Source of the DNA: an uncultured Rikenellaceae bacterium
GTDB lineage: Bacteria > Bacteroidota > Bacteroidia > Bacteroidales > UBA932
Direction: 5' to 3'
Length of the DNA stretch: 17,436 nt
NCBI GenBank assembly: GCA_937906485.1
Contig: CALCYB010000123.1
Span: 1 to 17,436, forward strand
Positions within the stretch are counted from its first letter, which is position 1. Every line of letters starts with the position of its first letter. The notes under the pieces were generated by a model. The model did no database searches and had not been told where the DNA came from. It worked only from the letters and a program-made list of their open reading frames with translations. This document shows positions 7,301 to 13,285 of this stretch, in pieces. Made by a program: the position numbers and the translations under genes.

Positions 7301-7984
7301 GAACGGGAACAAGCCTGGCGGGAAATGGCCAGACAGATTGCTCACGAGATCAAAAATCCGTTGACGCCCATGCGGCTGAGTATCCAACACTTGAGAAGAA
7401 TGCAGCAACAAGGTGTTCCGGACTGGGACAAGAAATTTTCCGCAGTCTCCTCCTCGTTGCTCGAACAGATTGACATCCTCTCCGATACGGCCGCTGAATT
7501 CTCCAACTTCGCCAAATTCTACAACGAAGAGATCACCTTGGTGGAACTTTGCGCTTTGTTGCAGGACCAGATCACCTTGTTCAATACCCGGGAAAACATC
7601 ACCGTCCATTACGAAGCGGACACCCCTGTCGCCTGCATCCTGGCCCGCAGGAGTCAGATCACCCGCGTGTTTGTCAACCTGATCTCCAACGCCATTCAAG
7701 CTGTCGAATACGAAGACCAGGGCAAAGTCTGCGTATCCGTCACCTCGCTGGATTCCGCCTATCTGATTCAGATCGAAGACAACGGACCCGGGGTCAGCGA
7801 AGAAAACCTCAACAAATTGTTCAAGCCCAATTTCACCACCAAATCCAGTGGTACCGGCCTGGGTCTGGCCATCTGCAAGAACATTATTGAACAGACCAAT
7901 GGACAGATCCGTTACGACCGGTCACAAAAAATGGGCGGAGCCAATTTCAGCATGCTCCTGCCCAAATACAACAAATCAGAATAA
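4397..7984 (+). CDS. Ten-TM NtrY-like HAMP sensor histidine kinase
   Basis: This 1195-residue membrane kinase is far longer than usual. Predicted membrane segments by hydrophobicity are near residues 17-33, 227-243, 252-271, 298-316, 336-352, 377-400, 415-435, 677-699, 718-745 and 887-911. With the N-terminus inside, these ten segments leave three large extracytoplasmic regions (about 34-226, 436-676 and 746-886) and a cytoplasmic catalytic end. A HAMP linker (about 912-962) leads to the HisKA H-box HEIKNPLTP with phospho-acceptor His983, the N-box NLISNA (Asn1098), the G1 box DNGPG (Asp1128 first) and the G2 box GTGLGL (from 1152). HEIKNPLTP and the HAMP-kinase order resemble NtrY, the partner of NtrX-type sigma-54 regulators, and a regulator of that class lies convergently five bases downstream. 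There is no PAS domain that I can recognise and no C-terminal receiver. Signal and targets are unknown. Confidence 0.9.
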   Translation: MKERWHRLLQTIKRNRTNFLLFLTVFTYAFSFLQDSSQRDIERETEHLQRKVIERQYLLESYVRKALAIPEHEWLEIDLPEDMVIYRFVNDTLQSWSNRFPIGNDEIRKLPLMHRIHDMSINSFYNMPLSHLPNQDQYSNLGSAWYITHIYRSGNIKLLSGLLIRTEYAPENALLHNETNPYLKLNRSFTTVHLLENPTQVVHGKDGSPLFAVSRLSPLSKEEPFTLLKWLALLFGISFLFSYHEHHRSIRSWLIVVLSLIFARLTVTHLLDNISNSNPLVSPSIYADTYLFNSLGKLVANHIFLFLQCLALIMSAKAVCKRIRRMAPPWKKTVQVVITLWPVLLLLYIHFTLRSVLLNSNIALELFRLEEINGYSILIYVLYFLLFLALLFAIRMALLAWGKHKKYNTYSPKLLLPYSLAVSVYMVIAISFYGFLREEERCRIWSSRLSIDRDLTLELQLKEIEEEIASDRIIHALMRMSRGTEIIKDRVGEQYLWNFLQTYHINVYVCTAHDVLRTDSYANPVNCYRYMNREIIEQYGIPLSPTSSFYYINDYRNTASYIGAFPMILNGMHYILYLQISSKISPSSNEVVGYPSLLLDSKKLEGKSMPSNYSFAKYYQNRLISYRGRYNYPIHLNYEVVEGYSNVQNNGYQHFVNKISKDRIIMVSRAKRNPFTYLLFFSYLAIFYTVLFYGATYLFRHTDKPFGTQTRNTLRRKITVLLTAVLVFALICMGVGSVVFALNLMRENNRLQMEEKMASAIGSLSDRCRYAQSLYDLNTQELYNSMDRISNNTQVDINLYSPQGSLIRSTKNEIFNRMLVSSRLNPDAYESIRLRNQKLVVLKEQIASQQYTSLYAPIFNNNGKLLAIVNIPYFTTYTGLEGDSSTIIATIINIYLLLILTALFAGSIVSNSLTRPLAELSKKMEMIDVTQKAEHIDYQRRDEIGIVVDTYNKMVDDLERSSRQLAESEREQAWREMARQIAHEIKNPLTPMRLSIQHLRRMQQQGVPDWDKKFSAVSSSLLEQIDILSDTAAEFSNFAKFYNEEITLVELCALLQDQITLFNTRENITVHYEADTPVACILARRSQITRVFVNLISNAIQAVEYEDQGKVCVSVTSLDSAYLIQIEDNGPGVSEENLNKLFKPNFTTKSSGTGLGLAICKNIIEQTNGQIRYDRSQKMGGANFSMLLPKYNKSE

Positions 7985-7989
7985 GGACC

Positions 7990-9153
7990 TCAGTTATCGA
8001 TTGGAGGTGCATACAGCAGCACATCCTCCAACGTAATGACCGGCCCGGACAAAATCAGCAGACGTTCCACTACATTGCGCAGCTCCCGGATATTTCCAGT
8101 CCAGGGATGGGTCTGCAATTGAGCCAGTGCGTCCTCCTTGATCTCACGTAAGGGTTTGCCGGACTCGTTGCAGATCTGACGGATAAAATGCTGCACCAGC
8201 AGAGGGATGTCGTCCCGTCGGTCCGCTAAAGGGGGAACATGGATGACAATGACAGAAAGGCGGTGATACAAGTCCTCCCGGAAGCGTCCTTTTTCAATTT
8301 CTTCCCGAAGATTTTTGTTGGTAGCCGCGACTACACGAACACTCACGTTGATATCCTTATCGCTCCCCACACGGGAGAGTTTGTTCTCCTGCAGCACGCG
8401 CAGGACCTTGGCTTGTGCAGCCAGACTCATGTCCCCGATTTCATCCAGGAACAGGGTCCCTCCGTCCGCCTGTTCAAACTTGCCCTTGTGTTGCTTGACC
8501 GCAGAAGTAAAAGCCCCTTTCTCGTGACCGAACAACTCACTCTCAATCAACTCACTGGGAATCGCCGCACAGTTCACTTCCACAAAAGGCATGGAACTGC
8601 GGTTGCTTTTCTCGTGCAGCCATCGGGCGACCAGTTCCTTTCCCGTCCCATTGGACCCCGTAATCAGCACACGGGCATCGGTCGGAGCCACCCGGTCAAT
8701 CATCTCCTTGATCCGGAGGATCGGGGCGGATTCTCCAACAATTTCCGGAATACCGGCCACTTTCTTTTTCAGGATCTTGGTTTCCTTTACCAGTCGTCCC
8801 TTGTCCGTGGCATTTTTCAACGTGATCAGAATACGGTTCAGGTCCAACGGCTTCTGAATAAAGTCATAGGCCCCTTTTTTGATACATTCCACTGCCGTAT
8901 CGATGGTCCCGTGGCCTGAAATCATGATGACCGGCGATTCACAACCCGCCGCCATCATTTTTCCCAAAGCTTCCAGGCCATCCATGTTCGGCATTTTGAT
9001 ATCGCAGAAAACAGCATCAAAATTACCGGCGACCGCCTTTTCCAAACCGATCTTTCCATCCTCGGCCAGGGTAATGGTATGTCCCTCAAACTCAAGAATC
9101 TCTTTTAGGGTATTGCGGATACTCCGCTCGTCATCAATGATCAGAATATTCAT
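7990..9153 (-). CDS. Sigma-54-dependent response regulator (NtrC/NtrX class) lacking the HTH domain
   Basis: The protein (387 residues) has an N-terminal receiver domain with acidic pocket Asp7-Asp8, phospho-acceptor Asp51 (CDIKMPNMDG) and Lys101 (QKPL). A sigma-54 AAA+ domain follows: Walker A GSNGTGKE (166-173), sigma-54 contact loop GAFTSA (213-218) and Walker B FLDEIGD (Asp237-Glu238). The AAA+ lid ends with the WTGNIRELRN motif, and only about 25 residues follow, so the C-terminal Fis-type HTH of NtrC is missing. The GAFTGA loop reads GAFTSA. The gene cannot be a simple 3' truncation by frameshift, because the kinase gene ends five bases beyond its stop. The ATG overlaps the phosphatase stop (ATGA), indicating translational coupling. 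The likely role is activating sigma-54 RNA polymerase without its own DNA-binding domain, as FlgR of Helicobacter does. The convergent kinase is the obvious partner candidate. Confidence 0.93.
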   Translation of the reverse strand: MNILIIDDERSIRNTLKEILEFEGHTITLAEDGKIGLEKAVAGNFDAVFCDIKMPNMDGLEALGKMMAAGCESPVIMISGHGTIDTAVECIKKGAYDFIQKPLDLNRILITLKNATDKGRLVKETKILKKKVAGIPEIVGESAPILRIKEMIDRVAPTDARVLITGSNGTGKELVARWLHEKSNRSSMPFVEVNCAAIPSELIESELFGHEKGAFTSAVKQHKGKFEQADGGTLFLDEIGDMSLAAQAKVLRVLQENKLSRVGSDKDINVSVRVVAATNKNLREEIEKGRFREDLYHRLSVIVIHVPPLADRRDDIPLLVQHFIRQICNESGKPLREIKEDALAQLQTHPWTGNIRELRNVVERLLILSGPVITLEDVLLYAPPIDN

Positions 9154-10097
9154 AATGTGTCTCTAAACTGTTTTTTCATCAATTGGACCATGGCTCCTTC
9201 TTTCAGGGAGAAGGATGATTGGCGCACCTGGACATCCCGGGGCAGCATGGACAAGACCAAACGGGTAAACAAGGCTGCCAGAACAATGAAATCCACACGC
9301 ACCGGGGTCATTCCCGCCATCTGACTGCGCTCCTGGCGGTCAGATGCCACCAAGCGGTCAAACAAAGCCTCCAGCTGCTGCCGGTCAAAACGGGCAGAGG
9401 GTTCAAAACCCGGATGGTCCATATCAACCGTAACGCCGAACATCAAATCACGGAATGTCTCAAAAGAGCCGGACGAACCGACCAGACATTGCGGGGGATA
9501 TTGCGCCAGAGCCTGCCTCAGGGGTTGCAGTATCGTTGTACAATAGGCACCAAACTCATGCACGGTCTGCTCCCGTACCGGATCCTGCGGTTGAAATAGC
9601 TCCAACATTCGGGCCATACCCAGCGGAAAACTCCTTTTCCAGACAATTTTTTTGTCCTTGACCAGAATGAACTCATTGCTTCCTCCTCCGATATCCATCA
9701 GCAGGGCCGTTCCGTCAAGATCGGGAACAGCAGCAAGAATACCCGTTGCAATCAGTTCGGCCTCCCGTTCACCAGAAATGATCTCCACCGGATAACCGTA
9801 CTCCCGGATCAGGACATCCCGCAAGTCGGCTCCATTGGCTGCCTCCCGGAATGCCGACGTGGCATATCCCCGGACCTGAGCAATGTTCCCTTCCTTGTCC
9901 AGGCTTTCCTTGAAATGGTCATATGCCCGCCGGGCCGAAGCAAAAGCCTGCTCTGACAGGCGCCCGCGTGCCAAGCCTCCGTCCCCAAGACGGACAGGTA
10001 CCTTCTGCTCACGGATCCATCGGATTCCGTCAGGGGCATCTTCTGCCAACAACAAGGCGAAGACATTGGTTCCCATATCTATGACCGCATGTTTCAT
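9150..10097 (-). CDS. Ppx/GppA-family phosphatase (exopolyphosphatase or pppGpp phosphatase)
   Basis: The family belongs to the actin/Hsp70-like ATPase fold and hydrolyses polyphosphate or the alarmone pppGpp; sequence does not decide between these. The protein is 315 residues from the ATG at 10097, chosen over an upstream GTG-type start because MKHAVIDMGTN begins right at the phosphate-1 loop DMGTN. Other family motifs are ATSAFREA, ISGEREAELIATG, the second phosphate loop MDIGGGSNEF, PLGMARM and GSSGSFETF. It lacks the C-terminal HD-type extension of long Ppx enzymes, as is common in Bacteroidota. A TAnnTTTG box 18 bases upstream of the ATG can drive it. Its stop codon overlaps the start of the sigma-54 response regulator by four bases, so the two form an operon in which this gene comes first. 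Confidence 0.9.
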   Translation of the reverse strand: MKHAVIDMGTNVFALLLAEDAPDGIRWIREQKVPVRLGDGGLARGRLSEQAFASARRAYDHFKESLDKEGNIAQVRGYATSAFREAANGADLRDVLIREYGYPVEIISGEREAELIATGILAAVPDLDGTALLMDIGGGSNEFILVKDKKIVWKRSFPLGMARMLELFQPQDPVREQTVHEFGAYCTTILQPLRQALAQYPPQCLVGSSGSFETFRDLMFGVTVDMDHPGFEPSARFDRQQLEALFDRLVASDRQERSQMAGMTPVRVDFIVLAALFTRLVLSMLPRDVQVRQSSFSLKEGAMVQLMKKQFRDTL

Positions 10098-10115
10098 TCC
10101 TTCACAATCTCTCTG

Positions 10116-10123
10116 CAAATATA
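10116..10123 (-). promoter_or_regulatory. Bacteroidota -7 box for the phosphatase/regulator operon
   Basis: On the minus strand this reads TATATTTG, an exact TAnnTTTG match, 18 bases upstream of the ATG at 10097. A TTTG at 10151-10148 lies 24 bases upstream of it, slightly farther than the usual -33 spacing, so the -33 assignment is weak. The predicted leader is about 10-15 bases. Confidence 0.5.
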
Positions 10124-10134
10124 GATATTTTTCG

Positions 10135-10142
10135 TACTTTTG
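10135..10142 (+). promoter_or_regulatory. Bacteroidota -7 box for cmk-ispH
   Basis: TACTTTTG matches TAnnTTTG exactly and ends 14 bases before the cmk ATG at 10157. It lies 11 bases from the oppositely oriented box for the phosphatase operon, so the two polymerases would compete for overlapping DNA. No -33 TTTG is evident at the right distance. Confidence 0.5.
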
Positions 10143-10156
10143 TGAACCAAAGCAAT

Positions 10157-10861
10157 ATGAAAAGAATCATCATCGCCATTGACGGCTACTCCTCTACCGG
10201 GAAGAGCACATTTGCCAAAAAGATTGCAGCAGAGCTCGGTTACATCTACATCGATACCGGAGCCCTTTACCGGGCCACAACCTTGCAACTGCTTCGCAAA
10301 AAGGTACTGCGGTCCGATCACACCATCGATCTGGCGGCTATGCAACAGGTGTTGGAACACACCCGTATCGGCTTCCAGTACAACGAAGGAGAACACCGCA
10401 GTGAAACCTTCCTGGACGGAGAGAATGTTGAACAACAGATCCGGACCCTGGAAGTCTCCAACCAGGTCAGTTATGTGGCGGTCATCCCCAAAGTCCGTGC
10501 CTTTGTGGATGAACTGCTTCACCAACTGGGGAGCCGACGTGGCGTAGTAATGGACGGACGGGACATTGGTTCTGCCGTATTTCCCGATGCAGAACTGAAG
10601 ATCTTCATGACCGCAGACCCGATCATTCGGGCCCAACGCCGACTGGAGGAAATGCGCATCAAACAGCCGGACATCACGTTGGAAGAAGTCCTGCAGAACA
10701 TCCACGAACGGGACCACATCGATTCCAGCCGGCCGACCAACCCCTTGACACAAACGCCAGACGCATTGGTTCTGGATAACAGCAACATGACCTTGGACGA
10801 ACAAATGGACTGGTTCCGGTCCATCCTTCCCCGATACCTTCACAATGAAAGTAACCATTGA
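10157..10861 (+). CDS. cmk: Cytidylate kinase
   Basis: Cmk phosphorylates CMP and dCMP to the diphosphates with ATP, recycling nucleotides from RNA and phospholipid turnover. The protein is 234 residues, close to the family norm of about 225-230. The P-loop is GYSSTGKST (10-18), with Ser-Ser where many members have Ser-Gly. Then come the substrate motif DTGALYRATT, a nucleoside-binding region around SNQVSYVAVIPKVR, and GRDIGSAVFPDAELKIFM with the following Arg-Arg lid. The ATG at 10157 is preferred over the GTG at 10142 because that GTG lies inside the promoter box and the Met starts the first strand. The last 17 bases overlap the ispH start, so translation of the two is probably coupled; cmk beside ispH is a known arrangement in Bacteroidota. 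Confidence 0.96.
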   Translation: MKRIIIAIDGYSSTGKSTFAKKIAAELGYIYIDTGALYRATTLQLLRKKVLRSDHTIDLAAMQQVLEHTRIGFQYNEGEHRSETFLDGENVEQQIRTLEVSNQVSYVAVIPKVRAFVDELLHQLGSRRGVVMDGRDIGSAVFPDAELKIFMTADPIIRAQRRLEEMRIKQPDITLEEVLQNIHERDHIDSSRPTNPLTQTPDALVLDNSNMTLDEQMDWFRSILPRYLHNESNH

Positions 10862-11759
10862 TCCCCACTCCGGCTACTGCTATGGAGTTGTCCGCGCTGT
10901 AGAACAGGCAGACAACTACCTGGAAAACCATTCCTCCCTCTTTTCACTGGGATCGATAGTCCACAACGGCTCTGAGGTGGAACGTCTCCACAGCAAAGGA
11001 CTGGAAGTCATCACCTATGACCGGATGAAAACCCTTTCCAACGAAACCGTGCTGATCCGTGCCCATGGAGAACCGCCGGCCACCTATCAGCTGGCCCGGG
11101 AACGCAACCTGACCTTAATCGACTGCACTTGTCCGGTCGTGCTGCAGTTGCAGAAACGGATCCGGCTGACCCATGGCGAACTCCAAAAGAACAACGGCAG
11201 CCTGCTGATCTTCGGAAAGACCGGACATGCGGAAGTCAACGGCCTGGTCGGACAGACCGATGGTAAAGCCATTGTCGTGGAGAACCTGCAAGACCTCAAA
11301 CAATGGCTCTCCATTGCCCAAGACCGCATCTCCTACCCCATTGCCGTCTTCTCGCAGACGACCAAGGATCCGCTTGAATACGATGCACTGGGACGCTACC
11401 TGAAAGAAGTGGTCCGCAACCTTACCGGCACCGACGAGCAGGTCAGCATCCACAATACCATCTGCCGTCAGGTCTCCTCCCGCCACCCGAATCTCCAGCA
11501 GTTTGCCACCGAACACGATGTCATCCTGTTTGTCAGCGGACGGGAAAGTTCCAACGGGCACATTCTCTGTGAACTCTGCAAACGGAAAAATCCCCGCACC
11601 TACATGATCGAGAAAACACAGGAAATCAACCCGGACTGGTTCCAACCCGAAGATGCTGTGGGAATTTGCGGTGCGACTTCCACTCCAAAATGGCAGTTGG
11701 AACAAGTTTTTTACTATATTTGCAGTCCAGATTTTGACAAATTAGTTAAATTTAAATAA
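10845..11759 (+). CDS. ispH: 4-hydroxy-3-methylbut-2-enyl diphosphate reductase
   Basis: IspH (LytB) catalyses the last step of the MEP pathway, reducing HMBPP to IPP and DMAPP with an iron-sulfur cluster in the cytoplasm. The protein has 304 residues. The three cluster cysteines are visible: Cys12 in GYCYG, Cys96 in DCTCPVV and Cys207 in NTICRQVSS. The catalytic acid lies in GHAEVNG (His128, Glu130), and the SQTT motif and the IRAHG stretch are also present. A further GICGATSTP near the C-terminus matches the substrate-phosphate loop. The start at 10845 gives MKVTIDPHSGYCYG, the normal N-terminus, and places it inside the end of cmk. The 3' end becomes AT-rich and contains the promoter box for efp. 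Confidence 0.96.
   Translation: MKVTIDPHSGYCYGVVRAVEQADNYLENHSSLFSLGSIVHNGSEVERLHSKGLEVITYDRMKTLSNETVLIRAHGEPPATYQLARERNLTLIDCTCPVVLQLQKRIRLTHGELQKNNGSLLIFGKTGHAEVNGLVGQTDGKAIVVENLQDLKQWLSIAQDRISYPIAVFSQTTKDPLEYDALGRYLKEVVRNLTGTDEQVSIHNTICRQVSSRHPNLQQFATEHDVILFVSGRESSNGHILCELCKRKNPRTYMIEKTQEINPDWFQPEDAVGICGATSTPKWQLEQVFYYICSPDFDKLVKFK
11715..11722 (+). promoter_or_regulatory. Bacteroidota -7 box for efp, inside the 3' end of ispH
   Basis: TATATTTG fits TAnnTTTG exactly and lies 48 bases before the efp ATG, in the only AT-rich stretch of the ispH coding region. The predicted leader of about 44 bases is AT-rich (TTAGTTAAATTTAAATAAAT). A separate promoter would let efp, a highly expressed translation factor, be made independently of cmk-ispH. 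Confidence 0.6.
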
Positions 11760-11770
11760 ATCAACATTTT

Positions 11771-12337
11771 ATGGCAACTACTGCAGATTTCAAAAACGGC
11801 TTTTACCTCAACTTCAACGGCAAACCGTGCTCCATCGTTTGGTTTCAACATGTAAAACCCGGTAAGGGAGCAGCTTTTGTAAAGACCAAACTCCGCAACC
11901 TGGAAAACGGACGGATCCTGGAAAACACATTCTCTGCCGGTGAAAAAGTGGAACAGATCAGCGTAGAAAGACGTCCTTACCAATACCTCTACAAAGACGA
12001 TATGGGTTTCAACTTCATGCACACTGAAACCTTCGAACAAATCTCTCTGGCTCCCGAAATGGTGGACAATGCTGACCTGATGAAAGAAGGCCAAACCGTA
12101 GAAATGATGTTCCTGGCTGATGAAGAACGCTGCCTCACCTGCGAACTCCCCACTTATGTAGAATTGGAAGTAACCTACACCGAACCCGCTGTAAAAGGTG
12201 ATACCGCCTCTACCAATGCGCTCAAAGCGGCTACCCTGGAAACCGGTGCTGAAATCATGGTTCCCCTTTTCATCAACCAAGGTGAAAAGATCAAAGTCAA
12301 CACAGAAGACCGCAGCTACGGTGAACGTGTCAAATAA
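11771..12337 (+). CDS. efp: Translation elongation factor P
   Basis: EF-P binds between the P and E sites of stalled ribosomes and speeds peptide-bond formation at proline runs. The protein has 188 residues, the usual length, with three beta-barrel domains: the N-terminal KOW-like domain (about 1-65), a central OB domain and a C-terminal OB domain ending with the family signature around VPLFINQGEKIKVNTEDRSYGERV. The loop that reaches the peptidyl-transferase centre reads KPGKG with Lys32 at the tip, where other bacteria carry a modified Lys or Arg. No modifying enzyme (EpmA or EarP) is in the window. Codon use is more AT-rich and uniform than its neighbours, in line with high expression. It has its own promoter box and is followed by a hairpin. 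Confidence 0.97.
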   Translation: MATTADFKNGFYLNFNGKPCSIVWFQHVKPGKGAAFVKTKLRNLENGRILENTFSAGEKVEQISVERRPYQYLYKDDMGFNFMHTETFEQISLAPEMVDNADLMKEGQTVEMMFLADEERCLTCELPTYVELEVTYTEPAVKGDTASTNALKAATLETGAEIMVPLFINQGEKIKVNTEDRSYGERVK

Positions 12338-12371
12338 TTGACCAGAACTTACCTTTGAAAAAACTATCTGA

Positions 12372-12395
12372 AAGGCTGGTCGTTTGACCAGCCTT
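12372..12395 (+). terminator. Hairpin terminator after efp
   Basis: A perfect 10-bp stem (AAGGCTGGTC and GACCAGCCTT) closes a GTTT tetraloop 34 bases after the efp stop. It is preceded by an A-rich stretch and followed by TTATTCTTAT on the plus strand, a modest T tract. It would separate efp from the exported-protein gene that starts 29 bases after the stem. Confidence 0.75.
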
Positions 12396-12424
12396 ATTCT
12401 TATAATACCCAACAAGACAGTCTT

Positions 12425-13285
12425 ATGAAAAGATGGCTCATCCTGGTGCTCGGCCTTTGTTTGTACACAACGGCCTCCGGTCAGATCGGCCGGTTCTTTG
12501 AAAAGAAAGACAACATCCGGGACTTTCAATCCAGAACCACAAAAATTGTACTGACCCAACCGGACTCAATGATGGATCTGCTGCTTCGCGACGCCATTGA
12601 AGCCGATTGGTACCTGTCTCCGTTCGAATTCTGCTCCTGGGAAGATTTCCAACGCCTCAAATCGGACTCCACCTATTACTTCCTGCTGCGTGCCAACGGC
12701 CAGCACAGCAAGGAAAATGAACCCGCTATGGAATTCCTGACCCTGGTCAAAGGCGGATCAGCAGCCGCAGAAAAAGGCCTTGATGCCATGCCCGAGATCC
12801 TGACCCTGCCTCTGCAGCCGATTCAGGAAAGCGAAGGCCGCATCTTCTCGTTCCTTCCCGCCTATGTCCGCATCATCCAGGCCCATGTACTGAAAGTCAT
12901 TCGTGAAAACCGCAACCATTTTTCCGGTGTGAGTGATTATGCCGAGGGCATTGACGGAAACAAGACACTGAACCTGCTCTTTGAACAGGATGACTTTGCC
13001 TATGAAGTTGCCGACTCCACGCTCCAGGCCCAATTCAAAGGGAAAGCCCGAATGGCAACCGTTGAGGAAATTGACGCAGCCCTGACAGCCGGAACACCCA
13101 ACACCTGCGTATCACTTGTTCTTGCTCCGACCATCAACCAACGGGGCTCCTACTGCTACAAGATGATCATCCGGGCCGACACCTACGAACTGCTCTTCTT
13201 CCGCAAACACAAAATCAACGCCCGCAACGGTGCGGGATTCCTGCAAGAGGATATCCGCCGGCTGGCCGTTCCCTATGCCCATTGA
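12425..13285 (+). CDS. Exported protein of unknown function
   Basis: I do not recognise this 286-residue protein. It begins with a signal peptide (MKRWLILVLGLCLYTTASG, cleavage probably before Gln-Ile near residue 20), so it is exported; there is no Cys right after the cleavage site, so it is not an obvious lipoprotein. The mature part is mixed alpha/beta with no repeats and no further membrane segment. A stretch near residues 35-75 (VLTQPDSMMDLLLRDAI, then DWYLSPFEFC) and the C-terminal ending (SYCYKMIIRADTYELLFFRKHKI) look structured and conserved-like. It resembles the many uncharacterised periplasmic proteins of Bacteroidales. The downstream M16 peptidase gene starts inside its last codons, so the two are probably translated together; a shared role in the envelope is an inference only. 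Confidence 0.8.
   Translation: MKRWLILVLGLCLYTTASGQIGRFFEKKDNIRDFQSRTTKIVLTQPDSMMDLLLRDAIEADWYLSPFEFCSWEDFQRLKSDSTYYFLLRANGQHSKENEPAMEFLTLVKGGSAAAEKGLDAMPEILTLPLQPIQESEGRIFSFLPAYVRIIQAHVLKVIRENRNHFSGVSDYAEGIDGNKTLNLLFEQDDFAYEVADSTLQAQFKGKARMATVEEIDAALTAGTPNTCVSLVLAPTINQRGSYCYKMIIRADTYELLFFRKHKINARNGAGFLQEDIRRLAVPYAH

Noticed and set aside
7985..8008. Inverted repeat ACCTC/GAGGT between the convergent kinase and regulator as a terminator
   Set aside because: The stem is only 5 bp with a 12-base loop and no T-run follows on either strand. I see no convincing terminator between these genes.
10142..10156. GTG at 10142 as the cmk start
   Set aside because: It is the last base of the promoter box plus two more bases, and the ATG at 10157 gives the normal N-terminus of the family.
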